The position numbers and the translations under genes are program-made. DNA of 64,000 nt from Cristatella mucedo (taxonomy: Eukaryota > Bryozoa > Phylactolaemata > Cristatellidae): positions 3,470,501-3,534,500 of the forward strand of contig WPIO01000028.1 in assembly GCA_009760855.2 (NCBI GenBank), in the 5' to 3' direction. Positions 48,490-59,769 of this stretch are shown one piece after another (the stretch's first letter is position 1; the number at the start of each line of letters is the position of its first letter). The notes under the pieces are model-generated. The model made no database searches. It was given only the letters and a program-made list of their open reading frames with translations, and was not told where the DNA came from.

Positions 48490-48650
48490 CGGGTCTTAGC
48501 CAAGGATTAGGGTGCTACGTTTTCCCGACCCTCGTCACGGGTTCGAGCCCTGCAGTGGGTATCCTTTATTGCCCACAGCAAGTTGTGGGGATGGCCGTTA
48601 GGACTCTTCTGCTGCTATCCAATGAAGTTGTTGAATAAGCTAACCTTTTG
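48490..48650 (+). mobile_element. SINE-B copy
   Basis: Head 'TCTTAGCCAAGGATTAGGG', B-box 'GGGTTCGAGCCCTGC', 'ATCCTTTATTGCCCACAGCA', 'GGACTCTTCTGCTGCTATCC' and end 'TTGAATAAGCTA'. Confidence 0.88.
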
Positions 48651-49142
48651 GAGCCCACTTGAATGAGAATGCACGAGCCCAAAGTGAAATTCGGTGGGTG
48701 CATTAAAAAGACTGTACTACAATACTCTCAAAATTTGAGAGTTGTCCACCGATTTCTACTTAATTAGAGTGGATAGTGGTAATTCGCAGTACCCATGCAT
48801 AACTTTCCAGCACAATCCATCTTAGTCATTGTGGCTTCGCAGGTTACAGAACGAGAGGAAGAGGGATAGAGAGATGCATGACCTAACCTAACATACAGCT
48901 GCCTCGAATATTCTGAGATATCTGCAAGCTTGGATAAAATACTCATACGCTGGAGTTAGACGTTTATTTTGAATGACTAGCAGCTACGTCAATGCGGCAT
49001 GAGCAAGGGTCAAGCGAAAAAAAACCACCAATAGGTGGCTGTGTATTTGCAAAAGCAGTTACAAAAACTGCAACATACAAATTCATGCATTAAAGAAAAA
49101 CTGACTGCAAGACAACGATTAGACATCACCCGAGAAGCTCGG
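48651..49142. other. Unassigned interval
   Basis: AT-rich, no feature recognised. Confidence 0.35.
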
Positions 49143-49852
49143 GGCTAGCAGTTCGGAAGACGTTCAGACGCAGACGCACTGGGTCAGGGTCAGATCGAGC
49201 AATGAGGACTGAAGACGACATCGTAAGCCAGCCCACAGTAGAAAGAGTAGAAGCACTGGCAGACAGGCCAGCTGAGGACCCGCACCAGTTGCTCCGAGTC
49301 CGTTGCCTGGAGTCTTGGCCTCGGCCGGAGTTAACCGCTCAGCAGATGCAGCATTTGAACGAGAAAGGCTTTGAGCCAAGCTCCAACTGCTTCAGCCGAC
49401 ACACGCGTGCAACAAAGCCGAACTGCCCAACCAGTCCAACGCCGACAGCTCTTGCACAGTCGCCGCCGAGCAGAGCAGTGGTGGCTGCTGGTGAAGGTGG
49501 TGCTGCTGCAGCCGACTTAAGCGATAACCAGGTTGATAGTCTTACGCTAATTAGTGCACGAAACGAAAAGCTCGATCCACGGAAGCACATTTTGTGGCAG
49601 CAGACGAAAGGGCATGCAAATAACCGATTACGATGTTACAGCTAAGATTAAAAAAAGCTCAACCAAGGGGCCAGAAATGTACGAAAGCTTCACCGATTCC
49701 GGCAGCGGCATCAGCATATCTAATCTGGCGAGGCATCCGGACTGCTGGCCAGCACGGTCAAGGCTGCCCTGGAGAGTGGGACCGCGACTAGGACTGGTCG
49801 ATGCCGTGCTGCGACAGAGCGCCAGCCCAGCTGCCGGCATCTGCTTTCTTTA
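49143..49852 (+). other. Coding-like block of two overlapping frames, unidentified
   Basis: A 147-codon plus-strand frame (49202-49645) has polar, protein-like composition ('LTAQQMQHLNEKGFEPSSN') without simple repeats. A second phase (49614-49853) reads 'MQITDYDVTAKIKKSSTKG' and further plausible text. The GC content is higher than that of its flanks. A frameshift or intron would have to connect the two phases. No domain is recognised and no start context is convincing. This is a candidate decayed or spliced gene. Confidence 0.28.
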
Positions 49853-50149
49853 AGTACAACTTGACTTGACCATTCTTGATCTGCAAAAAAGACGACGAGC
49901 AGATGGTGAATTTTCGGCGACTCATACAGGAAGCGAGTAAGCCCTAGCTAATCAGCCAGCACAGCGATTGTCTATACACAGTGCAATGCCTCACGGTTAC
50001 GGGCTAAGTCCACGTGAGCAGAGCCTCGATCACGTACTACTATGAGCTTCGCTGATGAATTAGACCTGAGTTGCCTACTAAATAGCCGCGATAAGCCAAG
50101 GTTTATGAGCATTATGATGATTTATTATGGTTATCGTTATCAGGAGTAT

Positions 50150-50560
50150 TGTGTATCATTATGTACAGGCCACTATATAAGGCATGCCACTGACTGCAGT
50201 CGCACTCTCTTGGAGCAACGGTCGGAGCAACTGGTCGGTGAGTCGTACGGCTGAGCTCGAGCTGCTTGCTGTGAGCCTATTAGCGAGTCGGCTCGAAGTC
50301 ACCCGTCGTATCGGCCACAATATGTGCAGTCTACAGTCTGCTTTTCCTAATGTGGTGTTGCCCATAGCTATGCTGCGTGTATAGTATCGAGCGCTGTGCT
50401 GCTATCCGCCGGCGTATTGCTTGCTTTATGTCTTTGCACGTGGCAGGTGTTGTGCAGCTACCCGAACTGGTGAGGCTCGCGGCTAGCATAACAACAGGCA
50501 CGTCCTGAGCCGTGACAGCTGGTTGCACAAACAGCTGAGCCGTAAACGTGATGAAAATCG
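50150..50560 (+). repeat. Dispersed repeat R1, copy 2
   Basis: Same ordered landmarks as 27720-28115, diverged by many substitutions and small indels. Neither copy shows terminal inverted repeats or an open frame. Confidence 0.65.
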
Positions 50561-51885
50561 AATATACGCTGGAAGCTATGCGACATCCAAGCAGCCATGG
50601 CAATAAAGACACACACTGAGCCCAGCTACAACATCAGGCTGGCCAGGGGGAGAAGCAGAGCATCGCGTGGGGGGGGGGAAGGGGAGAGGAGAGGGATAAC
50701 AGCATGCCGTCTGCTATGGCTGGCTGGCTAGGACAAGGTCAAGTTAAACCCTCTAGGTTAATAGGTTCAAGGGCCTCCTTAGGTAATTCGTGGACTTGCC
50801 CTTGGCCGACGGTCATCCAGTCGTACCAAGGTCGATATCGACCTCATGCTGTCCTGGAATTCCTTGCCAATTCATGTGTGGCAGGCTTTCTGAGTGCAGA
50901 CAAATGCTATCCGTTATAGAGAAAGCATCGCTAGCATTGCTGGAGCGCCATCTGCCGGAGAGCTCAGGCAAGGACTAGGCATGCCTGCGTAGTTTCCATG
51001 CTAACACTTTGGACGCTTGACCTCTGCAACCACCGGCGAACTACACAGCTACCTAGTCTGCCGTTGACAAGCAAGACGCGACAACGACGGTGCAGGCAGG
51101 TCGATGCATCCGAGTGCAAGCACACAAAGCCGCGAAGACCAAGCCTCGAGCAGGAGCGGTTCCCTACACGCATTCAAAGCCTGCGTGGCTAATCAGCTTA
51201 TATGGCTGCCGACGAACTTGATCTCGGGCAACTTGGAAATAGCACGAAACATAAGGCCAATGAGGGGCAGACAAATTGAAAAGCAGGCCAGTGTAAATCA
51301 GCCATGGATTTCGGTCGAGCTCATTGGGGATTTTCGTGAGGTGAATCATGAATATCACGAATGGCTAGTATCATAATCTGAGGAATCTGTGTCAGGTAGG
51401 CTTTCCTAATACTTCACCGAGAAGGCAACACTCGTGCGATTCTAATCAAAACTTGCCAAATGGTAATCGTTTGAATTGAATAGAGCCAAGTGTCATCCCA
51501 TGAAAGTACTTCCGAGACATGGGAATATAGATTGTTATATGTGCAGTCATGTGTACTCTCAACAAATAAGGTGAAAGCCGATAGGGTTCTTCTGTCAATA
51601 TATAAATGAATCGGTTAATTCTGCAGATATCAACTTTTTCTTTTTACCGGTCTTGTGGTGGTGCCGGTCAGATTTTTTGCTTACGGTATCATGGTACTGT
51701 ACCACAAGAGTTCAAATGCAAAGGCCCATTCTGTAGGCAAACTCTATGCCAGACAGCTCAAGACACTCGGTACAGCCGTTCTTCTTCATTGATGCTAATG
51801 GAATGAGGACTAGGTCGGACAAACTTGGATGTGCAAGCCATGATGACTAACACGGTTTTCTTCATTCTACAAGATCCTTCTCAGG
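50561..51885. other. Unassigned interval
   Basis: No gene supported. 51575-51605 carries 'AAAGCCGATAGGGTTCTTCT' and 'GTCAATATATAAATGAATC', a probable SINE-B tail remnant. Confidence 0.35.
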
Positions 51886-51887
51886 CT

Positions 51888-51965
51888 GTCCCATTGGCTT
51901 AGTGGTCAGTGTCGTGAATACAGGGCCCGAGCTGTCGGCTTCAACTCCTGCTGCTAGTATTCAGA
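51888..51965 (+). mobile_element. tRNA-like SINE head, isolated
   Basis: 'CATTGGCTTAGTGGTCAGTG' contains the A-box TGGCTTAGTGG. 'GGCTTCAACTCCTG' about 40 bases later is a degraded B-box. No cloverleaf that I could complete and no family tail, so a SINE remnant is more likely than a functional tRNA gene. Confidence 0.45.
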
Positions 51966-52437
51966 GCTCTCATCGTCGGTCAGACGAAACCAACCACAAC
52001 CAGGCAGGCGGCATATGGCACTTAGGGCCAGACGGCAACCGAACGATGGCTCTACACATGACTTCACCAGGCGATCCCATAAAACTATGTAACGACAGTT
52101 TTGCTCCTGGGTAGTAAATGCTATTTTGCAAGATCTTATGCCCCAAAAGTACACACAGAAATCATCGTTTCCTCACAAAGTTTGCTTTTGTGACCAGGCC
52201 AGTGATACACTGAAATTCACATTTCAAATAAAAAACGGACGAATTCGTTAGCTGAATCTTTTGAACCCCTAGAACATCTAGTCACATGAACGAACGTATA
52301 AACCACAATTAACATGTTCTTGTGCTTAAGTTTTACAAAAAGAACTTCACTAAATTTAGAAGTATACTGTAAATCGCGTTTACAAAAGGGCCCCCGAGAT
52401 ATAGTCTTCATTACGCTGCCATAATATCGTCCCTGGC

Positions 52438-52605
52438 CATGATGGCACTCTAGGTAATGTGGTTGCTCTTTACGACCTCGGTCCTCGAATCTTGCGGTGG
52501 GCGATATTTATTGCTGCTTCAAGCAGTGGTGATAACCTGTAAGACTCTTCTGCCGATATATAAAAAAGTGGCTGTTAAATCAGCTAGTATTTTTGTCTTG
52601 GTAGC
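52438..52605 (+). mobile_element. SINE-B copy
   Basis: 'GGCACTCTAGGTAATGTGGT' head, a deletion through the B-box, 'TGCGGTGGGCGATATTTATT', 'GACTCTTCTGCCGATATATA', end 'TTAAATCAGCTA'. Confidence 0.85.
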
Positions 52606-52819
52606 AGCATTCAAAGCTCCCTAAATCCAGATGGAAGCAATCGCCTTGCTCCTCTGAGTAAGCACCTATGTTTTCTTTGACTTGATCAGGAATACTTCAC
52701 ATTGTTGCTCTGTGCACAGAACTCTGTCTGCTATGGCCAGTCCAGGTAGCTGTAGTGAGCATGGCAGTCACTACTGTACCACAGGCAGGGATAGCAGGAA
52801 AACTACTTAGTAAACCACC

Positions 52820-52963
52820 TCAGAGACCCATAAGAAATGCCACCATTTTGAAGTCTCTAATGACCTGCCTGAAGAACTCATAATACATCAATGCATAAAG
52901 CAAGTTCTTGATGCTGCTGAAATCTTCGAAATGCACCGACTGAGCTAGAGGAATAGCAGGGTC
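52820..52963 (-). CDS. Candidate terminal exon of an unidentified minus-strand gene
   Basis: On the minus strand a pyrimidine-rich 'TATCTCTCCTAG' acceptor is followed at 52963 by 47 open codons ending in TGA at 52820-52822. The peptide starts DPAIPLAQSVHFEDF, continues 'SSIKNLLYALMYYEFFRQ' and ends 'MVAFLMGL'. It is rich in aromatic and hydrophobic residues. The proposed upstream exon (54396-54459) ends in phase 0 and this one begins in phase 0. No family is recognised. Length, phase and splice sites support it, but each is weak alone. It could be chance. Confidence 0.4.
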   Translation of the reverse strand, partial: DPAIPLAQSVHFEDFSSIKNLLYALMYYEFFRQVIRDFKMVAFLMGL

Positions 52964-53079
52964 CTAGGAGAGATACCTTCAGGGAGTAGTTTTTCAAACC
53001 CGTGTTTAAAATTGGCATCAGACCTAGCCGGATGCACGAAGCCTATTGATGCCATCTCAAGGAATAAATGCACATATGC

Positions 53080-53560
53080 ATCCACTTAGGCAGCTGGAGC
53101 AAAACTGAACTGATGGGCATAAGGCTCTTGTATTTACACCATTTACATTACTGGAAAGTGTGAAAAAAGAAGGTATTATTAATGGCGATGAATTAATACA
53201 CACAACTGATGTATGCCATGCCTAAACGACTTCGGCTACTGATCAACAACAAAGGTAGACACAGAATGCTTAACCATTCTATGTTTTAATAAAAAGCCAA
53301 GTGTAATTACAATATCACTCATCAGCACTATTATTTACAAAAAATATTTTATACAAAATTATATTTTTTATTTAACATCAAAATTTTGGCCATAGCTATA
53401 CCTTCAATGATTAAGAAAATGAGTACATTTCAGATTTATCTCTGTCCCACTGACAAAAGCAAAGCTTGTGGGAAGTAATGGCCATTTTCTATGCCTTTGA
53501 GGCAAACACAAGCAAAAAATAAACACTTACTACCCAAGAACAAATATAAAGTAATTTTTC
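53080..53560 (+). repeat. Dispersed repeat R3, copy 2
   Basis: Ordered match to 25735-26235 ('GGCAGCTGGAGCAAAACTGA', 'CAACTGATG', 'ACGACTTCGGCTACTGATC', 'GGCCATTTTC'). It lies in the proposed intron between the exons at 54396 and 52963. Confidence 0.6.
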
Positions 53561-53679
53561 TTAAGTAGTGTAATCGGTGCAGCAACACCCTCCTTAGGGA
53601 CTAAGACCATGCGAACTGCATTTTTAGGCTCTTGCATGGTGTCATTGACGGCATTCACCGTTGGTTCTTAACCCGGCCA

Positions 53680-53820
53680 TGATGTGCACGCTCTTCACAA
53701 GCCAGGTGGTAAGCTGTGCCCTGCAGTGGACAATCCTTTTTTGCCTGCTGCAAGTGATGGCCATTAAGGCTCATCAGCCGGTAAATAAATGAAGCTGAAG
53801 AATCAGCTAACCCATGCGAT
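53680..53820 (+). mobile_element. SINE-B copy, decayed
   Basis: 'TGCCCTGCAGTGGACAATCC' and 'TTTTTTGCCTGCTGCAAGTG' followed by 'GGCCATTAAGGCTCATCAGC', ending 'GAAGAATCAGCTA'. The head is poorly kept. Confidence 0.75.
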
Positions 53821-54395
53821 TTCTAACAAATTACCAGCGACTCCGTAAGTGTGTCTTACCAGCAGCATGTTACACTGCTAAGTTAAAAAAAAAAAACAGT
53901 GACCGAAGGCCGTGGGATTGAACACCGAAAAAGAATTTAGTCTCGAACGGGAAAGATCCTGCAACCTCTGGGCTATTGGTCCAGTGCATTACTTGATAAT
54001 TGTTAGTGACATGTGAAGCATGCCAAATTCTGTTATTTCTCTCCATAAATTCATTTATAAAAGAGGTCGCCTAGACCATAAGCGACCGATCCCAGCTAAA
54101 GACGATAACGGCCCCATGCCTCATACTTTTAAACTACACATTGTTCTATTAATTGTTCTATAGCAGCATTTGTCCACATATTATGGTAGCTCATTTGCTA
54201 CTCCTACACACATTAGGATAGCTTCGTTGGCTATTCCCTACGCTTAGGCTTCGTTGGCTATTCCCTACGCTTAACTTATCATAAATCTAATGGCGCTTCG
54301 GACAAACAGTGGGGAGGGGAGAATGTGTGCTGGCTTCGACTTGCCTTGTGGTAGCAATCGTCTGGATTAATAGGGCCTGGAAGCTTCTTTACTAC
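53821..54395. other. Unassigned interval with a 27-bp tandem duplication
   Basis: 54221-54273 holds two exact 'GCTTCGTTGGCTATTCCC' plus 'TACGCTTAG' units at a 27-base period. Nothing else recognised. Confidence 0.5.
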
Positions 54396-54459
54396 CTGCT
54401 CGTAGGAAGTCGTCAGCTTGGTCTTGCTATCCTTCACCGTTGCTTTGAATGTGAAGGAC
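54396..54459 (-). CDS. Candidate internal exon of an unidentified minus-strand gene
   Basis: Minus strand: acceptor 'CTCTCTTTTTGCTGTAG', then 64 bases, then donor 'GAGCAG|GTAGTAAAG'. One phase is open, reading SFTFKATVKDSKTKLTTSYE and ending in Gln at the donor. The first base completes a codon started upstream. The exon at 62017-62240 ends with two unpaired bases (AC), so joining gives ACG (Thr) and preserves the frame. The family is unknown. The 7.5-kb intron that results would contain the nested LINE cluster. Confidence 0.42.
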
Positions 54460-54524
54460 CTACAGCAAAAAGAGAGATGGTGACAGAATACTATCAATAA
54501 TGCGAACCTCATTCAGTCTGGTGT

Positions 54525-55999
54525 GTGCCATCCTCGGAATCCAGAATCATCTGCAAATCGCGACACCCAAAGACCCCTGACATTGACGCTGTCCATACGA
54601 AAATATCTTCCACAACCACGCAGCATACTCCTCCTTCCGACCTGTCCTCACTGGTGGAATGCTACAACACGATACTAGCCAACATTCTGGACAAGTTGCT
54701 CCTCAGACTAAGTACACTATACACTCTCGAACAGATGGCAGATGGTTTTCTACAGGCATTAAACTAGCTATGTCTAATAAGGGCAAGCTTGAGAAAGCAT
54801 ACAAAAGATCACAACCATCCATCGACTATTTCAGGACTATCTATCAGGATTGTCTGTCGAATGGCACACACAAGGGCAACTGTAGATCATGTCATTCGAT
54901 CCAAGTTAAGGCCAAGTCTAGCTTCTATATAAATATAGTCGAATCGCACATTCTCAATTCAAAATGCTCGTGTTAACTACCACCTACCTTCTTATCCAAG
55001 GGTGTTTTATCAAGTGTGTTATTATTATTATTATTATCAGCTCCTAGGTTAGCTCCTTACCTATTGATCCTTGTAGTGATATAACCTATCGCTTCTCTAG
55101 TTTCTCTATCAGCAAGACAAACACGTCAGTGAGTCCACCCCTAAGGTAGCAACATCCCCACTGGACTCGTCTCCAGCAATTCCTTGCAGCTACCCAGTTT
55201 CTGCATTCAAGCCTGCCACTGGTGACACCTTGAAGTTGATCTCTGAATATAAGAAGACGACTAGCACTCTCTCTCTAGATCCTTCACCCACTGTTCTCAT
55301 TCTGAAATGCATAGATGCACAGCTGCTGTCCATGTATAACTAGCACAGCAAATATGTCCTTAGCCAGAGGTGTTGTCCCTGCATCTTTCAAACAGGCTGT
55401 TGTTTGGCCACCCATTAAGACAGAAACACTAGACCGAGAGAACCAAAGCAACTCCCTGCTGCCGTTCTTATCAAAGACGATCGGAACGAGTAGTATCCAA
55501 AAAAGGTAAACTCCTATATGCATAGCTTCAGACCTAGCAAGTCAGTTCCAGTCAGGTTTTGGAGCTAATCACTCCACATTAGAGTGAAGATTTAGGTGGA
55601 GTCTATCTGCTTGTTCTGCTGAATCTTTCAGTAGCATTTGCTACTACAGATCACCAAGACCTTCAGCATCTCTAATCTTGCCTGGGCCTCAATGCCCCAG
55701 CACTGCAATAGTTTAGATCCTACCTCAACGGGAGACTCCAGAGCATTGATGTAAACAGGCAACAATCATCTAAGGAGCCTCTCTAGTATAGGATACATCA
55801 GAGCTCTCTGCTTGGTCCACTTCTTTTCACAATTTATACCCTACTCCATGCCTATGTAATCGCCGAGCACAATCTCGGCTTTCATTTTTATGCAGATGAT
55901 GCATAGCTGCACCTATGCTTTGATCCTCCCTGCCTTCCAGCAGGCCAAACTCTCTTAACTCCCTTGCTGCATGTATTTCTGACATTTGCACTTGGATGG
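54525..55999 (+). pseudogene. LINE L-A host element, left part (linker and RT), interrupted
   Basis: It reads the region between endonuclease and RT ('PPSDLSSLVECYNTILANIL' and 'KVAPQTKYT' in two phases), then 'FKPATGDTLKLISEYKKTT', then 'SLARGVVPASFKQAVVWPP', then decayed RT to 'HTWMAA'-type codons at about 55990. It is the most 5'-extended copy in the window. A small (ATT)n tail with part of the 3' terminus (about 54990-55042) is embedded in it. The reading frame is broken many times. The element resumes at 56964 after an inverted insert. Confidence 0.85.
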
Positions 56000-56963
56000 C
56001 AGCAATAATAATAATACACTTGATAAAGCGCTCTGGAGAATTCAATCTCTTTCTGGGCCCTTTACATTTGCTGCAAATGGAAGCACGATTGAATGGCGAG
56101 TGGTATCGTGCTTGATAAACAACATGAATAACATGGTTTGGATTGACATGCACAGGTTCAGAATACAAGTGTGGTCAGTGGCAGCATGCAGTGTCGGCAT
56201 GCATAGGCACATAGAGGACGAATCATATGGACCCACTAAATGCTGTCATAAATAGGTGCATATTTAATTCTTTTTTAAATGTGGAAAGTCTGGGGATGTC
56301 GTGACGCAAGTCGGGAGTGAGTTCCATGTTTTTGGAGCATACGAACTAAAGGCACGGTCTCCAAAGGATTTGAGGTTTGTATGAGGTATAGTAAACAGTT
56401 AGTTTCCGAAGAGCAGGTGGTACGATGCTTGGCCTGGTGGGGAATTAGGTGTGATAGGCAGGCTGGAGCTAAAGAATGAAGGGACCTAAAAATTAGCAAC
56501 AAAACCTTGAAGTAGATTCGTTGCTTGACTGGTAGAAAGTGCAGGTCGGCGAGAAGTGTTGAGATGTGGCAACTTCGACGCTCACGACAGACAAGCCTAG
56601 CTGCAGAGTTTTGCACCAGCTGTAATCGACCGATTGCAAATGCCGGTAGGCCAGCAAGCAGTGAGTTGAAGAAGTCTAGTTAGGCTGTCACAAATGCATG
56701 GACCAACTTAGATGTGGAATCTGTCTAAACAAGCCCGAATTTTAGCAATTTTATGCATCTGAAAGTAGGCAGATTTGACTGTAGAGCTGATGTGGTCGAC
56801 TAATGGAAGGCCATTTTGGAACAGGACGCCTAGACTTCGTGCATATTCAACAGGACATAAGCTGGCAGAGCGGATTGTGAGCATTAACCTTTCCAATTTC
56901 TGAATCTCACTTGGTTTGGCCATAACTAGTAAGTTGGTTTTATCATCATTCAATTTAAGAAAC
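56000..56963 (-). mobile_element. LINE L-A 3' half inserted in antisense
   Basis: Its (ATT)n tail abuts the left host part at 56000. Reading minus, it begins at 'FLKLNDDKTNLLVMAK' codons (about 56955) and passes 'DHISSTVKSAYFQMHKIAKI' (56708-56983). The later half is in broken frames, with 'QNSAARLVCRERRSCHIS' at 56275-56616. The 3' UTR ends with the tail. Its 5' end is at the same LINE position where the host resumes. Confidence 0.93.
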
Positions 56964-57895
56964 TTTCTCAAATTGAATGACAACTAAACTAGCTTACTAT
57001 TGGAAAGGCTAACGCTCAAATGGCCCTGCCAGCATATCTCCTGTTGAATCAGCTCGAAATCTAGGTGTCATGTTCCAAAGTGACCTCTCGTTAGACGACC
57101 ACATCAGTTCTACGGTCAAGCCAGCCTACTTTCAGCTACACAACATTGCTAAAATTCGGGCTTGTTTAGATAAGGATACCACGTCTAAGTTGGTCCATGC
57201 ATTTGTGACATTCCGTCTTGACTTCTGTTACTCACTGCTTGCTGGCCTACCGGCATGTGCAATCAGGCGATTACAGATGGTGCAAAACTCGGCAGCTAGG
57301 CTTGTCTGTCGTGAGCGTAGCAGTTACAACATCACACCACTTCTCGCCGACGTGCACTTGCTACCAGTCAAGCAATGGATCTACTTCAAGGTTTCGTTGC
57401 TCACTTTTAGGTCACTTCATTCTTTGGCTCCAGCCTATCTCTCAGATCTACTCCCCCACCAGGCCAACCATCGTACCACTGACTTTTCGGAATCCAACAG
57501 TTTACCAATACCTCGTACAAACCTCAAATCCTTTGGAGACCGTTCATTTAGTTCGTATGCTCCCAAAGCCTGGAACTCCCTCCCGACTTGCATCAGAACA
57601 TCCCCTGACTTGACCACATTTAAAAAGAACTTGAAAACACCTATTTAGGACAGCATTTAGTGGGTCCCTGTGATTCGTCCTTCATGTGCTTATGCGTGCT
57701 GACACTGTGCATGCTGCCACTAACCACATTTGTATGCTGACCCTGTGCATGTCACCCCTAACCATGTTATTAATGTTTATCAAGCATGATATGACTCACC
57801 ATTCAACCGTGCTTCCCTTTGCAGCAAATGTGAAGCACCTAGAAAGAGATTGAGTTCTCTGAGGGCACTTCATCAAGTGCATTATTATTATTACT
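56964..57895 (+). pseudogene. LINE L-A host element, right part (3' half)
   Basis: It resumes at the 'FLKLND' codons in sense orientation with one 40-base deletion (around 56999). An open stretch of 192 codons at 57070-57648 covers 'MFQSDLSLDDHISSTVK' to 'LTTFKKNLKTPI'. The 3' UTR and (ATT)n tail end at about 57895. With 54525-55999 it makes one element split by the inverted insert. Confidence 0.9.
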
Positions 57896-58825
57896 ATTAT
57901 TACTAGTTATGGGTAAACCTAGTGTGACTCACATGCTGGAAAACCTATCACTAAAAATGGGCTCAGCCAGCATATCTCCTGTAGTATCTGCACGAAATCT
58001 GGGTGACCTGTTTTAAAGTGATCTCTCACTAGACGATCATATCAGCTCCACAGTCAACTCAGCCTACTTTCAGCTATACAAAATTGCAAAAATGTCGGCC
58101 AGCTTAGACAGGGATAACATATCTAAGTTGGTCCATGCATTTGTGACATCACGTCTTGACTTCTGTAAGTCACTACTTGCTGGTCTTCCAGTCAAAGCAA
58201 TAAGGCACTTGAAGGTGGCGCTGGCAAAACTCTGCAACCCTGCTTGTCTGCCGTGAGCATCAAAGTTGCCATACTGCAGATCTCACTCACTGACCTGCAT
58301 TGGCTACCTATCAAGCATCGCATTGACTTGAAGGTTCTGTCGATCACGTTTGGGCCTCGGCATTCTCTTTCTCTAGCTTACCTATTCGAACTACTTTCCA
58401 AACAGGACAGGCATAGTACAACGCGTACCTCTGACCCAAGTCATTTATCTGTGCCTCAAATCCTTCGGAGACCATAACTTTAGTCTGTATAATCCAAAAG
58501 CCAAGAACTATTTCCCGACTGACGTCAAGACACCCCATAGGTTGATGACATTTAAGAAGAAGCTAAAACAAACCCGTTCGTCGCTGCATTTGTTAGGTCC
58601 GCGTAAATTGTCCTTAGTGTGCTTATGAGTGCCGAAATAGCACATGTTAACACTAACCATGTTTACATGTTGATACTGTGCTTGTTAACTCTAACCATAG
58701 TGTGCTTATTGACACTGTGCATACTACCACTAACAATTCGATCATGCTTCCTTTACAGCATGTAAAGTGCATAGAAAGAGATTCAGTTCAATAAGGGTGC
58801 TATACAAATGCATTATTGTACTATT
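57896..58825 (+). pseudogene. LINE L-A copy in the tail of another copy
   Basis: It starts at 'LVMGKPSVTHMLENLSLKM'-type codons immediately after the preceding (ATT)n, so the copies are tail to head. Protein fragments 'LHWLPIKHRIDLKVLS' (about 58290-58350) follow in broken frames. The 3' UTR ends 'GTGCATAGAAAGAGATTCAG' and a short tail. Highly decayed. Confidence 0.85.
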
Positions 58826-59039
58826 AGAGTGAAAGCAACAGTGCACCGGTACACTCATGTCCTAGCTCATGCTATCGACAACCGGCATGCCTACGACTAT
58901 CTAGTTGACTGCATTTACGAAGGCCAAATGTGGGCTTTGTACCAAACAGGACTTGTTAACGTTGGAGTTGCTATGCAATTCGCATTAGTGAGACTTTTGT
59001 GTGGTATAACTTGAAGATGGTTACGGGGGTATCATCGAT

Positions 59040-59185
59040 AATGCAAAGAGACTAGACCTCTTGAATGTCACTATAAGCATATTTACATGCTTACTGTACA
59101 GCGTATGTAAAGTGCTTAGAAAGAGATTAAGTTCTCCGACAGTACTATACCAATGCATCAGTAATATCCTTATCCTTAGTATTAT
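59040..59185 (+). mobile_element. LINE L-A 3' terminus fragment
   Basis: 'GTACAGCGTATGTAAAGTGC' and 'TTAGAAAGAGATTAAGTTCT' followed by 'ACTATACCAATGCATCAG'. No clean (ATT)n tail. Confidence 0.75.
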
Positions 59186-59769
59186 AGTTCTTATGAAGAC
59201 TAATGACAAAGAATGTTGCAGGGAGCAGACAGCTCTGCAGGAAATGCAAAGGCTCATGTTACGAGTCACGCAAAGAGAATGGGCGAACTCTGTGGGGAGG
59301 ACGGCTTCGACTTACTATTGTAACGACACATTGCCTGCGCAGGGATTCCATAATCACCACCAGGCCAGTGCTGCATAACCAAACCGGCAAAGACTTCACC
59401 TGCCGCTTATCATGATCATATCATCACGAGTACCTTCTAGCAAACTCCCCCTTATAGATGAGCACAAAAAGTCGACCCCACTCTACAGAATGTTATGATG
59501 CCGGCTGATCTTGTATCCTATTGCAGGTTCACTATCTATCTGACTGCCAACATAGCATTAGCTCTACCGGTTCTGTGTACCACAGTCGACTGAGCTGCAG
59601 CTTCGTCGAGCTAAAACGGCCACGAGCTCGACTCGGATTCGGCTATTTTGAATCGAAGCACAGACCGAGAATACCGATCGGTCGTTTGGTCGAGAGGTCA
59701 AGTACATAGACAGTGAACTTTGAACAGCGATCATCACGGCTGCCGAGTACTGCGTATGTGCATTGCAGC
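59186..59769. other. Unassigned interval
   Basis: Short plus-strand frames only. The sequence from about 59706 onward reads open into the inverted repeat arm. Confidence 0.35.

Noticed and set aside
56000-57895. LINE 'twin priming' inversion
   Set aside because: Twin priming inverts a different, more 5' part of the same element. Here both arms hold the same 3' half, each with its own tail.
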